From Gammaproteobacteria bacterium (GTDB taxonomy: Bacteria; Pseudomonadota; Gammaproteobacteria; Pseudomonadales; Azotimanducaceae): a DNA stretch of 48,181 bases. Below, one piece after another: positions 16,941-26,377 of this stretch; the first letter of the stretch is position 1, and every line of letters starts with the position of its first letter. The notes beneath the pieces are model-generated. The model was not told the origin of the DNA, did no database searches, and worked only from the letters and a program-made list of their open reading frames with translations. The stretch covers positions 185,554-233,734 of the forward strand of contig PBRC01000004.1 of the NCBI GenBank assembly GCA_002725285.1, read 5' to 3'. The translations under genes and the position numbers were made by a program.

Positions 16941-18190
16941 TTTCGATGTACCAGTACAATCGTGATGTCGTCCAACTGTTCAGCTCCTTCACCAAAGGCA
17001 AATACCGCATCTAAAAGCCGGTTCTTTAACTCGTCCATGGAAGAACCAGTACATTCTTTAAATATCTGAGCGACCCGATCCTCTCCGAATTGCTCGCCTT
17101 CTTTGTTATGATATTCATACACGCCGTCTGATATCACGGCAAAGATATCGCCATGCGCAAGCTTGATCTCAGTCGGCGCGTCCACGGCATCGATATCCAG
17201 TATCCCAACAGGAAAACTGGTTGGCGGATGAAATGAACATTCCAAATTCTCCGCACAAAAATGCAACAAGGGACCCTGACCACCGGAATGGTATCTCACA
17301 ATGTGTGTCTGCCAGTTCAAGAAGCCAACGAATGCCGTCAGGAACTTATTATCTGGCAGGTCTTGATTTAGTTGATTGTTCACATGTATGTATGCCTGAT
17401 CCAGCGACGCACCGACTCTGAAAGCAACTCTCAGCATCGCATGCATCTGGGTTGCTGACAGCGCAGGTCCGAAACCGTGACCTGTTGCGTCACCCATCAA
17501 AATGAAAACCTCGTCACCAAGTGTAACCAGGTCGAACAGATCTCCTCCTGTATACTCTGCAGGAATAAAACCACTGCCGAAATCGTATCCGGGAACAACG
17601 GGCATCTCCCCCGGTAATGTCGCAAACTGAATTTCCCGGGCGAGTTCTATCTCTTCATCTAATCTTTCTTTTGCAATCAGGGTTTCGGTCATCTGGGCCC
17701 GCTGCAGCGCAACCGCACTCTGAGCGGCCAGGGATAACGCCAACAATTCATCTATATCATCAAACGGCCCCCCGGATTTGTTCAACATTTGTAAAACACC
17801 CACCAGATTTTGTTCAAAACCAATCAAAGGGATGCTCAATATTGATTCAGTCTTATAACCCGTTCTCTTGTCAACATCTGGATTAAACCTCGGATCTGTA
17901 TAGCAATCTCTGACATTAATCACCTTGTTGGTTGCCAGGCACTCGCCAACCAGTCCTTCGCCAGTTTTGACAGTAATCATGGGATGAACTTCCGGAAGAT
18001 GCATTTCAAGCACATCCCGATTTTCGTTATGCAACCAGACAGAACCCGAATCCGCCTTCATGATATCCAACCCAGCCTGCAGTATTTCAGCCAGCATGGT
18101 GGGCAAATTAAAGGGGGCTGAGAGCTTCCGGGTCAGTTCCAAAATTCGCATCAGCCCTTCATTGGGAAGTTGATTTATGTTGGCCTTCAA
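16937..18190 (-). CDS. GAF-domain PP2C (SpoIIE/RsbU-type) serine phosphatase
   Basis: 417 residues. The GAF sensor domain spans about residues 20-165 (KADSGSVWLHN, TGYKTESILSIPL), a short coiled linker follows (about 165-190), then a SpoIIE-type PP2C domain with metal-binding motifs YTGGDLFD and MGDATGHGFGPALSA. It dephosphorylates a STAS protein in partner switching, and the STAS gene is two genes downstream. The start is TTG 18190, since an in-frame stop lies three codons upstream; an internal ATG at residue 14 is the alternative. It is the first gene of the collinear minus-strand series. Confidence 0.88.
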   Translation of the reverse strand: MKANINQLPNEGLMRILELTRKLSAPFNLPTMLAEILQAGLDIMKADSGSVWLHNENRDVLEMHLPEVHPMITVKTGEGLVGECLATNKVINVRDCYTDPRFNPDVDKRTGYKTESILSIPLIGFEQNLVGVLQMLNKSGGPFDDIDELLALSLAAQSAVALQRAQMTETLIAKERLDEEIELAREIQFATLPGEMPVVPGYDFGSGFIPAEYTGGDLFDLVTLGDEVFILMGDATGHGFGPALSATQMHAMLRVAFRVGASLDQAYIHVNNQLNQDLPDNKFLTAFVGFLNWQTHIVRYHSGGQGPLLHFCAENLECSFHPPTSFPVGILDIDAVDAPTEIKLAHGDIFAVISDGVYEYHNKEGEQFGEDRVAQIFKECTGSSMDELKNRLLDAVFAFGEGAEQLDDITIVLVHRK

Positions 18191-18383
18191 AGTGGTTTAA
18201 TCCTGGAGATTCTATGGGTCAGGGATGCAATTCTGTACCCAAAAGTATCAAGTTACCATGGTTGAAACAAATGGATTGAAGTCAGGTATTTGATATCGTG
18301 ACTATTAATCTGGCGTTCCTCAATGCATTACTATTTTGATGACACACTGAGGTAAAAGGTCCTTCCCGCCTTCAACATCGCGC

Positions 18384-19151
18384 TCATGAATTTTGCTTAA
18401 TGAAATCAGCAACTGAACTGTTAAAAAGTTCTGAACATTCCATATTGACTGCATGACCGCCCGGCAAATCTATCAGACTCGTATTCGGCATGTTACTTTC
18501 AACATAATCCCGGTATACCTGGAAGCGCTTTTCTTCCTTTCCGCAGATCAGCAGTGCAGGTCTGGTATTTCGATGCAACTCGTCACGGACAGAGATCGTC
18601 GAACTGGTATAGGCAACGTTTCTGCCAATCCCTTCCGGATCAATCAGACGAGAATCTGCAACCAGCAATTTCTTTATTTTTTCCGGCAGTCGTTTCGCGT
18701 ACTTTGGGTGGACCGGTATCTGCTCAATCGCATCGAGCCCACCTTCCTTGAATCTCTCAATTATTTCTTCGGCTGGTCTAACCTCGGGTCGCGAAGAGAA
18801 GGCAGACGTGGAATTGGTAAAGATATGGGCAATCGTTTGTTCCGGATACTCATAGGCATAGCGAATGGTCAATCCTGCACCCAGAGAGTAACCACATAGA
18901 AACCAGGCCTCCGCACCAATCGCCTGCCTGATTGCATCGAACTCACGTACATAACTGCCCGGAAGATATGACTCTGTATCCTCCGGTGAGGGCGAACGGC
19001 CATGACCATAGAGCTCAACTGTTACCGGCGTACATACTTCACTCAACACCTCGAGATTAAACTGCCACTGTGCACGGCTTGAAAGAAAACCGTGGACCAA
19101 CAGCAACGGAGAACCACTTCCAGGGTGTACTTCATAATGTAGACCTTTCAT
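18384..19151 (-). CDS. Alpha/beta hydrolase (MenH-like fold)
   Basis: 255 residues with the oxyanion-loop motif LLVHGFLSSRAQW near the N-terminus, nucleophile elbow GYSLGAG (Ser 89) and a C-terminal PGGHAVNME histidine motif. The usual acid-residue loop reads CGKEEKRF, so the acid may be Glu. Cytoplasmic, no signal peptide. It is transcribed away from the alcohol dehydrogenase gene, with a 119-bp divergent gap that probably carries both promoters. Substrate unknown. Confidence 0.85.
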   Translation of the reverse strand: MKGLHYEVHPGSGSPLLLVHGFLSSRAQWQFNLEVLSEVCTPVTVELYGHGRSPSPEDTESYLPGSYVREFDAIRQAIGAEAWFLCGYSLGAGLTIRYAYEYPEQTIAHIFTNSTSAFSSRPEVRPAEEIIERFKEGGLDAIEQIPVHPKYAKRLPEKIKKLLVADSRLIDPEGIGRNVAYTSSTISVRDELHRNTRPALLICGKEEKRFQVYRDYVESNMPNTSLIDLPGGHAVNMECSELFNSSVADFIKQNS

Positions 19152-19270
19152 AGGCCTAGGAAAACATCATCCGGCAAGAGTTGCAATCATGAAGCCCACA
19201 TCGAGAGTTTGTTACACTAGGCAGGGAATCATCTCAGAACCCATCGCATGATCCTCGAAAGGAGAATCCT

Positions 19271-20293
19271 ATGAGAGCAGTGACATTAGAGCATGGCACA
19301 CTGACCCTGGTTGAGATGGATGATCCGGTTCCGGGTAAGGGCGAGGTACTTGTCAGGTCGTTAGCCTGCGGCATCTGCGGTTCTGACCTGCATGCGGCCC
19401 GATTCACCGATGATTTTGTGAAAACCAGCCGCGAAGTTGGTGGCGGATTCAAACTGACCACTTTTAATCCTGTTGTATTAGGCCATGAGTTCAGTGCTGA
19501 AATTATCGACTACGGACCAGAAACAGAACGCAGTCTTGCAGTGGGCTCCCTCGTTTGCTCCGTTCCTGTCCTGCTTCGCTCGCCAACGGAGCCTATCGGG
19601 TATTCTGACTCCATCCCAGGCGGCTTTGCCGAATACATGCTGCTTTCTGAATCTCTGATGGAGCCGGTACCTGTTGGATTAAGCGCTGAACTTTCCTCCC
19701 TCACAGAACCAATGGCGGTGGGCTATCACGCGGTAAACAAGGCCAAACTTGAAGGTAAGGAGAACGTACTTGTTGTTGGTTGCGGTCCGGTTGGGCTCTC
19801 CGTAATCGCTGCACTGAAACAACGCGGGGTTGCCACAATTGTTGCTGCAGATTATTCCTCCGCACGCAGAGGTCTCGCAGAACGAATGGGTGCAGATGTT
19901 ATTTTCAATCCAGCAGACAACTCCCCCTATGAGTACGAGCCTCTCACCAAAACCAGAGACGTGGTTTACTTCGAGTGTGTCGGTGTCCCAGGTATGTTAG
20001 ATGAACTTTTTGTCGCCGCGCCCCGAAACGCACAAATTATAGTTGCCGGCGTCTGTCTGCAGATGGATCACAGCAGACCGTTGATCGCAATCAACAAGGA
20101 ACTCAGCGTTCAGTATGTACTCGGTTATTCCAGAACCGAGTTTAAGCAATCGCTTGATTTCATCAGCACAGGGGAACTTAACGCTGAACCAATGATTACC
20201 GGTGAGATCGGACTGGATGGTGTAGCAGAAGCATTCATTTCACTCGCCAGCCCCGATCAGCACGGGAAAATCCTGGTTAAGCCACCCCTTTAA
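19271..20293 (+). CDS. Zinc-dependent medium-chain alcohol dehydrogenase
   Basis: 340-residue MDR oxidoreductase. The catalytic zinc site is given by CGICGSD (Cys 36) and GHE (His 72, Glu 73), and the Rossmann motif is VVGCGPVGLS. The four-cysteine structural-zinc loop of classical ADHs is missing. RBS AAAGGAG lies 7 nt before ATG 19271. It converges on the next gene with an 8-bp gap. Substrate cannot be assigned. Confidence 0.85.
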   Translation: MRAVTLEHGTLTLVEMDDPVPGKGEVLVRSLACGICGSDLHAARFTDDFVKTSREVGGGFKLTTFNPVVLGHEFSAEIIDYGPETERSLAVGSLVCSVPVLLRSPTEPIGYSDSIPGGFAEYMLLSESLMEPVPVGLSAELSSLTEPMAVGYHAVNKAKLEGKENVLVVGCGPVGLSVIAALKQRGVATIVAADYSSARRGLAERMGADVIFNPADNSPYEYEPLTKTRDVVYFECVGVPGMLDELFVAAPRNAQIIVAGVCLQMDHSRPLIAINKELSVQYVLGYSRTEFKQSLDFISTGELNAEPMITGEIGLDGVAEAFISLASPDQHGKILVKPPL

Positions 20294-20301
20294 AAAGAGT
20301 C

Positions 20302-21372
20302 TTATTCTCCTTCCAGACCCTCACTCCGTTCTTTCATCATCTTGCGCTCGAGAAATCGTGCGCCTTTCAGGGTGTTGTACATCGAGTAGTTGGCTTCGTG
20401 ACACGCGTACTCGTACACGCTCTGGTCGCTGCGCTTCCATGCAAAGGAACCACTCCATGGCGCCGTCCATGCGGTTGGGTCATCGACCGTGAAATCGTAG
20501 TGCAGATTTCCGTTCTCAAGTAGAGAGAAGCGTTCCACCAGATGGAGGTTTTCATCACCACCGTACAGGCCCGTTAGATGTCTGAAGTTGGTGCTATCCA
20601 CAATCAGCGTATCACCTTCCCAGTGACCGATGGAATCACCCTGCCACTGCTGTACACCTGCTGCAACGTGTTCAGAATCAAGCCGGATAATGCGAGCATC
20701 GTGCACCATCTCCAGCAGAATCATCACATGAGTATCGGTCTGCACGATTCGTTTGAAGTTGTTGTAGGCACCGGACAAACTCGGTGGCCCGGCGCTGAAT
20801 CCCAGCAGACAACGCTCAGCGAGCCCCATAGTTTCTGGATTATCAAACGGCCCGGGGCCTTCTTCATCCAGCCAGGTAGCCGTACCGGTATTTTTGTGAG
20901 TGAATGAGCGAAACGAATTGGCGATCTTTGTCTGACCAGCAGTCGTCATGGGCGGCTGACGTCCATCAGGCGGATCATAAACGATGGACGTACGAAACTT
21001 GCCATCTACTTCGGACAGGTCACTCCCAATATCCAGGAAATAATTCGGATACCCTCCCGTTCCACCTTTGCCACCACCAGAGTCACCATCACCCCCAACG
21101 ACTGGTGGCCCCCGATCAGGATCGGCCGTATCCGGCTGTTTCAGATAAGTGGCTGTTCTCGCGGCAATCTTATCGGCTTCTTCCCGCGTCATATATCGCT
21201 TTTCGCTGTAGGCATCGGAACGGTTAAGAGGTGTCAGAGTACCGCTATCATAGACACCGGACAGATCTGGATGACCTGCAGCCGTGCGTTTCACCTTGAA
21301 AGTTTCATCCGCGTGAACCGAAAAGATGACCGGTCCGAGCAGCATCAGAATGGCAATACCTTGTGATTTCAT
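20302..21372 (-). CDS. Secreted protein of unknown function (WEGDTL family)
   Basis: 356 residues, signal peptide ending near VHA (residue 21). The C-terminal half carries the signature HWEGDTLIVDSTNF, found in a family of exported proteins common in environmental proteobacteria and acidobacteria but without known function. A Gly/Asp-rich linker (GGDGDSGGGKGGTGG, about residues 93-107) splits the protein. No catalytic motif recognised. Confidence 0.7.
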   Translation of the reverse strand: MKSQGIAILMLLGPVIFSVHADETFKVKRTAAGHPDLSGVYDSGTLTPLNRSDAYSEKRYMTREEADKIAARTATYLKQPDTADPDRGPPVVGGDGDSGGGKGGTGGYPNYFLDIGSDLSEVDGKFRTSIVYDPPDGRQPPMTTAGQTKIANSFRSFTHKNTGTATWLDEEGPGPFDNPETMGLAERCLLGFSAGPPSLSGAYNNFKRIVQTDTHVMILLEMVHDARIIRLDSEHVAAGVQQWQGDSIGHWEGDTLIVDSTNFRHLTGLYGGDENLHLVERFSLLENGNLHYDFTVDDPTAWTAPWSGSFAWKRSDQSVYEYACHEANYSMYNTLKGARFLERKMMKERSEGLEGE

Positions 21373-21486
21373 TTCATTACATCCAGCCGAATCAAAGCCT
21401 AAGCATATCAGTTTGCATCCTTCGCTTTAACAGCTAACGTCCGGTGGTTTGATATGCATCGAAGACACAGGTTGTGTCATTCCGTG

Positions 21487-21636
21487 TCAGATAGAGAGGC
21501 CAATCACCCACCAGGTTAAGGATCGGCCAGCGAGAAAGAAATCTCTGGCACTGTGAACACGCCGGCTGATGGTTAAACCCACCGTCGTAATGACAATGAG
21601 GTAAACGACAATGATTACCAGGTCAATTGGGTTCAC
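21487..21636 (-). pseudogene. N-terminal relic of a sodium:solute symporter (SSS family)
   Basis: A 49-codon frame from GTG 21636 reads VNPIDLVIIVVYL...SARDFFLAGRSL...WWVIGLSI then TGA. This is the first transmembrane segment and the characteristic SARDFFLAGR loop of SSS symporters, ending abruptly before the second helix is complete. No continuation of the about 500-residue family is visible in the rest of the 583-bp gap, so it is a truncated relic rather than a functional gene. Confidence 0.72.
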
Positions 21637-21684
21637 ATGGTTTATTCTTATTCTTTGTTGTTTGACTTATGCAGTAAAGTAAAT

Positions 21685-21699
21685 GGAAACGATGTTTCC
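21685..21699. promoter_or_regulatory. Perfect inverted repeat, possible operator
   Basis: GGAAAC-GAT-GTTTCC, 6-bp arms with a 3-bp spacer, in the gap upstream of the symporter relic and of yejA. It is operator-sized; no regulator is identified. Confidence 0.3.
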
Positions 21700-21955
21700 G
21701 TGGTCAATTCCGCAAATTCCTTGCCATGATGTCATGATATAGATGCGGATTGCAGGAATAAGCCATCTAGTTGAAGGTAAATGCAGTGGGTTGAAGTGAC
21801 TGCCTGCTGTAGTAAACGATAACTGGCAAGGAATTCAGCATCTCACCTTTTAGAAGACACCCATAGAAATCCAGTAAATCTCCGGCTTTATTCATAGAAA
21901 TGTCAATTCTTGACTGACCTGTTCAATGAATTAGGTACACTATGCTCGAGAGGAC

Positions 21956-23869
21956 TTGATTAAAAGAATTTGCCTGTATATGCATTATGAAAAACAGATC
22001 TTGTCAGTTCGACTGTCGATCCGACTTTTGGTGGTCGGCATACTGGGACTCACGCCATATGCAGCGGCGTTTGAGTACTCACACGGCACCTCCTACATTG
22101 AACCCTTGAAGTACAGTGCTGACTTCAGTCACTTTGAGTACGTCAATCCGAATGCGCCGAAAGGCGGCATTGTACGTTTTCCGGACTATGGCACCTACGA
22201 CAGTTTTAACGGGATCCTGGACAAAGGTCGGGCAGAGGGTCGGAGCTATCGCCTCGGCGCTGCAATGCTGCTTTATGATCGGTTGCTGGAACCCGCGATT
22301 GACGAACCCGCTAGTTACTATGGGCGCCTGGCCTCGGGGGTCTGGGTTGCAGACGACTATAAGCAGTTTGCTTTCAAAATTCGTGACAATGCCTTTTGGC
22401 ACGACGGCAAACCGCTGACCGCAGCCGATGTGGTGTTCACTATTGAGATGATGAAAAAACACGGGGCTGCGGGTGTAAAAAGCGCCCTTTACGAGCTCGG
22501 GACGATCGAACGAATCAGTAGGAACGAGGTGCTTTTTAAGACCAAACCGAATGCCGCCAGTAATCCGGATCTGGTGTTTATCATTGCCGGGTACTCAATT
22601 CTTCCGAAACACTACTGGGAAAAACGAGATATCACCAAAACCACCGTTGAGCCACCCCTCGGCAGTGGTCCGTATCGCATTGGTACAGTACAGATGGGTC
22701 GAAACATCACCTATGAGAGAGTTGAAAATTACTGGGGCGCAGACATTCCCGTCAACAAAGGACGGTACAATTTCGAGCGCATCAAGTACGACTATTTTCG
22801 GGATGAGTCTGTTCAGCTTGAAGCACTCAAGGGCGATGTAATTGATATCAGAGAAGAGACAGTATCCAAGAACTGGGTTACCGGCTATGACTTCCCCGCC
22901 GTGGAAGCAGGTTTCCTTAAAAAAGATCTGGTAGATATTTCGCGTCCCTGGGGTCTGTGGGCACCGATACACTGGAATATGGAAAAAGAAAAGTTCAAGG
23001 ATGTTCGCGTTCGCGAAGCCTTGTGGTTGATGTCTGAATGGAGCTGGACAAATCGCGTATTAATGTACGGGTTCTACAAATACGCCAAGAGTTATTTTTA
23101 TAACTCACCGATGGCTTCGAGCGGTCTGCCATCAGAAAAAGAACTTGAGCTACTCGAACCCTGGCGTGGTCAGATACCAGATCGCGTCTTTACCCACGAA
23201 TGGGTAGGCAACGAAACCTCCGGTTTCGGCTATGACCGCGAAAATGTGAAACGTGCACTTGAGTTACTTCGCGAAGCAGGCTGGGAACACCGGGACGGGG
23301 TAATGACCAATATCGAAACAGGCGAACCGTTTATTATCAGCTTAATATTTTTCTCTCCATTTGCCTTGCGCCAGGAAACGCCACTCATGCGGATGTTGAA
23401 TATGATCGGCATCGAGACGACAGCAAGACAAATCGAATTGTCGAACTGGCTCTTCCGGATGCGTAATGGACTTTTTGACGGTACTGCCCGATCATTCGAA
23501 CCGCCAAACACACCAGGTATCATGTTGCGTAATCAGCTCAGCTCCGCTTCCGCTGACTCTCAAGGGGGGCAGAACTGGGGTAATATCAGGAATCCCGCCG
23601 TGGACGCCATGATCGAGCAGGTCATGTCTGCCAGAGCACCTGAAGATTTCTATGCGGCAACACGCGCGCTTGATCGAATACTGTTGTGGAACTTCTACTA
23701 TATACCGGGGCTTGGATCACCCGGGCGACGACTGGTCTACTGGGACAAATTCGGACAACCTGAGACCCCTGCCCGTTTACTGCGAGTAGCGCCACTCGAT
23801 ACCTGGTGGTGGGATGAAGTCAAAGCAGAAAGGGTCAGAAAAGGAATGTCGGAATTGACAGGCAGGTAA
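21956..23869 (+). CDS. yejA: Oligopeptide ABC transporter substrate-binding protein (YejA-like)
   Basis: Periplasmic SBP_bac_5 family binding protein, 637 residues, with signal peptide (hydrophobic stretch about residues 17-40, cleavage near AAAF) and the YejA hallmark YVNPNAPKGG. It delivers peptides to a YejBE(F) permease. The start is uncertain: TTG 21956 has AGGA only one base upstream; ATG 21980 has no clear RBS. Unlike the usual yejABEF order, the permease genes lie downstream in the opposite orientation. Confidence 0.87.
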   Translation: MIKRICLYMHYEKQILSVRLSIRLLVVGILGLTPYAAAFEYSHGTSYIEPLKYSADFSHFEYVNPNAPKGGIVRFPDYGTYDSFNGILDKGRAEGRSYRLGAAMLLYDRLLEPAIDEPASYYGRLASGVWVADDYKQFAFKIRDNAFWHDGKPLTAADVVFTIEMMKKHGAAGVKSALYELGTIERISRNEVLFKTKPNAASNPDLVFIIAGYSILPKHYWEKRDITKTTVEPPLGSGPYRIGTVQMGRNITYERVENYWGADIPVNKGRYNFERIKYDYFRDESVQLEALKGDVIDIREETVSKNWVTGYDFPAVEAGFLKKDLVDISRPWGLWAPIHWNMEKEKFKDVRVREALWLMSEWSWTNRVLMYGFYKYAKSYFYNSPMASSGLPSEKELELLEPWRGQIPDRVFTHEWVGNETSGFGYDRENVKRALELLREAGWEHRDGVMTNIETGEPFIISLIFFSPFALRQETPLMRMLNMIGIETTARQIELSNWLFRMRNGLFDGTARSFEPPNTPGIMLRNQLSSASADSQGGQNWGNIRNPAVDAMIEQVMSARAPEDFYAATRALDRILLWNFYYIPGLGSPGRRLVYWDKFGQPETPARLLRVAPLDTWWWDEVKAERVRKGMSELTGR

Positions 23870-23887
23870 CCTGAGTGCGCACAGAAT

Positions 23888-24928
23888 CTAGTTAGTTGGG
23901 AGTGTATGGGTACCCTGGTGTCGCGGATCAAACGCATCCCGGAATGCCTCGCCAATAAAAATCAGCAGCGTCAGCATGATGCCCAGTGTCACAAACCCCG
24001 AAAAGCCCAGCCAGGGCGCCTGCAGATTGTTCTTACCCTGGGCGAGCAGTTCTCCGAGCGAGGGTGAACCGGAGGGCAGGCCGAATCCGAGGAAGTCAAG
24101 CGCTGTGAGGGTCGTCACTGCGCCACTCAGGATGAAGGGCAAAAAGGTCAGCGCGGCAACCATGGCGTTGGGTAATACATGACGCCGAATAATGTACAGA
24201 TCATTGACACCCAGTGCTCGTGCTGAGCGAACAAATTCAAAGTTGCGTGTTCGAAGGAATTCAGCCCGCACCAGGCCGACCAGGGGCATCCAGCTGAACA
24301 TTGTAAGAATACCCAAGAGCCAGAAGACATTCGGTTCCACCACGCTGGCCAGTATGATCAGTGTCAGAAGGATCGGCAGTCCGGCCCATATCTCAACGAA
24401 CCGCTGACCCGCAAGATCAATCACACCACCAAAATATCCCTGCAGCGCACCCACCGAGATACCTATGGCGGAACTCAGGATGGTTAGCGACAGTCCGAAT
24501 AACACTGACAATCGAAATCCATAAACCAATCGAGCCAGCGTATCTCGGGCACGATCATCAGTACCCAGCAAATGGTCCATGGAAGGAGAAGCGGGAGCGG
24601 AAGATCTGATGTAAACATCCTGAGTATCATAGCTGAACGGTATAAGCGGCATGAGCATCCAGCCGTCTGATTCCTCGATCAGATTAAGCACAAAGGGATC
24701 ACTGTACTGAGCCGGTATAGGCAGTTCGCCGCCCAGGTCCTGCTCGGTATAACCCTGCAGCACCGGAAACCAGTATTCGCCTCCGAGCTTCATCACGATA
24801 GGCACATCGTTAGCAATCAGCTCTGCAACGAGTGACAGGCTGAAAAGCACCCCGAAAATCCACAATGACAGAAAACCCCGACGGTTCGATTTGAACTGGC
24901 GCCAGCGACGTTCCGTAACAGGGTTCAT
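23888..24928 (-). CDS. yejE: Peptide ABC transporter permease (YejE-like)
   Basis: 346-residue inner-membrane permease. It starts with [13 protein letters not shown] typical of YejE and has the EAA-type loop [21 protein letters not shown] in its C-terminal half, plus a periplasmic region with [11 protein letters not shown]. It overlaps yejB by 4 bp and converges on yejA with an 18-bp gap. No ATP-binding subunit gene follows it. Confidence 0.88.
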   Translation of the reverse strand: MNPVTERRWRQFKSNRRGFLSLWIFGVLFSLSLVAELIANDVPIVMKLGGEYWFPVLQGYTEQDLGGELPIPAQYSDPFVLNLIEESDGWMLMPLIPFSYDTQDVYIRSSAPASPSMDHLLGTDDRARDTLARLVYGFRLSVLFGLSLTILSSAIGISVGALQGYFGGVIDLAGQRFVEIWAGLPILLTLIILASVVEPNVFWLLGILTMFSWMPLVGLVRAEFLRTRNFEFVRSARALGVNDLYIIRRHVLPNAMVAALTFLPFILSGAVTTLTALDFLGFGLPSGSPSLGELLAQGKNNLQAPWLGFSGFVTLGIMLTLLIFIGEAFRDAFDPRHQGTHTLPTN

Positions 24929-26007
24929 TCGCGCGTCTCAAAATCTATGCGTGGATCGACCAGCACGTAGACCAGATCACCGATCAGGTGCATAACAAGC
25001 CCTATCAGCGTAAAGCAGAAGAGCGTACCAAAGAGGATCGGATAATCCCGCTTGATAACTGCTTCATAGCTTAAAAGCCCCATACCATCCAGGGAGAAAA
25101 TGACCTCGATCAACAGGGAGCCCGTGAACAGGATGCCAATAAACGCCGCTGGAAATCCTGCAATGACGATAAGCATGGCGTTACGGAATACATGACCGTA
25201 GAGGACACGTTGCTCAGTAAGACCCTTTGCGCGTGCGGTCAGCACAAATTGTTTACTGATTTCTTCCAGGAAAGAGTTCTTGGTCAGCATTGTCAGCGTC
25301 GCAAAGCCTCCGATAGTGAGTGCCATGATGGGCAGACACAGATGCCAGAGATAATCGAGAATTCTGTCTCCCCAGCTAAGATCCACCCAGTTGTCTGATG
25401 TCAGACCGCGAAGCGGGAACAGATCCAGGTAATTTCCACCGGCAAACAGCACAATCAGCAGCACCGCAAAGATAAACCCGGGAATCGCGTAGCCAATGAA
25501 AATCAGTGAACTGGTCCAAATGTCGAAAGGGCTGCCATTCCTGACCGCCTTTGCAATTCCCAGTGGTATCGAGATTCCGTAGATCATTAGCAATGACCAT
25601 AATCCCAGGGAAATGGACACGGGCATTCGTTCGATAATCAGTTCAATCACGGGTCGGTCCTGGAAAAAACTGTTACCAAAATCCAATACAACGTAGTTGC
25701 TGACCATGGTCAGGAATCGTTCGTGTGCCGGTTTGTCGAAACCGAACTGACGCTCCAGTTCTTCTATGATTTCAGGTGGCAGACCGTAGCTGGCGCTTGA
25801 GTCACCGGTGTCGACGTTTCCAGCTGGACCAGCATCACTGCCTCCGCTGATACCGGTCGTGGTGGAACTTTGTCCGAAGGTAGTCTGGGCGATGATCTGT
25901 TCGACTGGACCACCAGGTGCGAATTGTACAATCACGAAATTGATGAGAATGATGCCCAGAAGAGTAGGAATTATCAGGAGCAGACGTTTAACAAGGTAAA
26001 CACCCAT
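24925..26007 (-). CDS. yejB: Peptide ABC transporter permease (YejB-like)
   Basis: 360-residue permease with N-terminal TM segment [26 protein letters not shown] characteristic in part of DppB/YejB proteins, a polar periplasmic insert (about residues 45-80) rich in Ser, Gly and Asp, and the EAA loop [20 protein letters not shown]. First gene of the yejB-yejE pair on the minus strand. Its partner binding protein is encoded convergently. Confidence 0.88.
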   Translation of the reverse strand: MGVYLVKRLLLIIPTLLGIILINFVIVQFAPGGPVEQIIAQTTFGQSSTTTGISGGSDAGPAGNVDTGDSSASYGLPPEIIEELERQFGFDKPAHERFLTMVSNYVVLDFGNSFFQDRPVIELIIERMPVSISLGLWSLLMIYGISIPLGIAKAVRNGSPFDIWTSSLIFIGYAIPGFIFAVLLIVLFAGGNYLDLFPLRGLTSDNWVDLSWGDRILDYLWHLCLPIMALTIGGFATLTMLTKNSFLEEISKQFVLTARAKGLTEQRVLYGHVFRNAMLIVIAGFPAAFIGILFTGSLLIEVIFSLDGMGLLSYEAVIKRDYPILFGTLFCFTLIGLVMHLIGDLVYVLVDPRIDFETRE

Positions 26008-26132
26008 GTTTCAAGGTCCGATTAGATTTGTGGAGAGACTCATTTCCGTTCCGATACTACTCCTGAAAAGAGATTACTCATCAGCAACCGGTTGATCAAT
26101 ATATTTGGCTGATGCATGTCAGCTAATGCGAT

Positions 26133-26282
26133 TCAAATCTTGGTGTCATCCGGTGAGACAAGGACCGCTATAAATCCAACGCCGGTACGTTTCTGAATCT
26201 CTTCAGGATTCAGTAGAAAACCGGCACAATGAATCTGTTTGTAGTGAAACACTTTGCCAACTATACGGAACTGATCGAGTAA
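26133..26282 (-). other. 370-bp gap: protein-like open frame lacking ATG, plus a leader hairpin
   Basis: The gap 26008-26377 contains a 49-codon open frame between stops that reads like real protein (HYKQIHCAGFLLNPEEIQKR..., ending SPDDTKI), but it has no ATG and no convincing RBS. A GTG gives a 38-residue version. It could be a short relic or a small protein; I do not recognise it. Confidence 0.25.
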
Positions 26283-26320
26283 CTACCAACAACGAAAATT
26301 AAGACCTCATCACACCAGTT

Positions 26321-26338
26321 GCAGAGAAGTGTCTCTGC
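26321..26338 (+). promoter_or_regulatory. Hairpin in the crotonase leader
   Basis: Perfect stem GCAGAG / CTCTGC with a 6-nt loop, about 40 bp before the ATG. It may shape the mRNA leader; not followed by a T-run. Confidence 0.3.
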
Positions 26339-26377
26339 GTCCAGTATTCTTGTTCAGACTTCTGCAGAGGAGGTACC

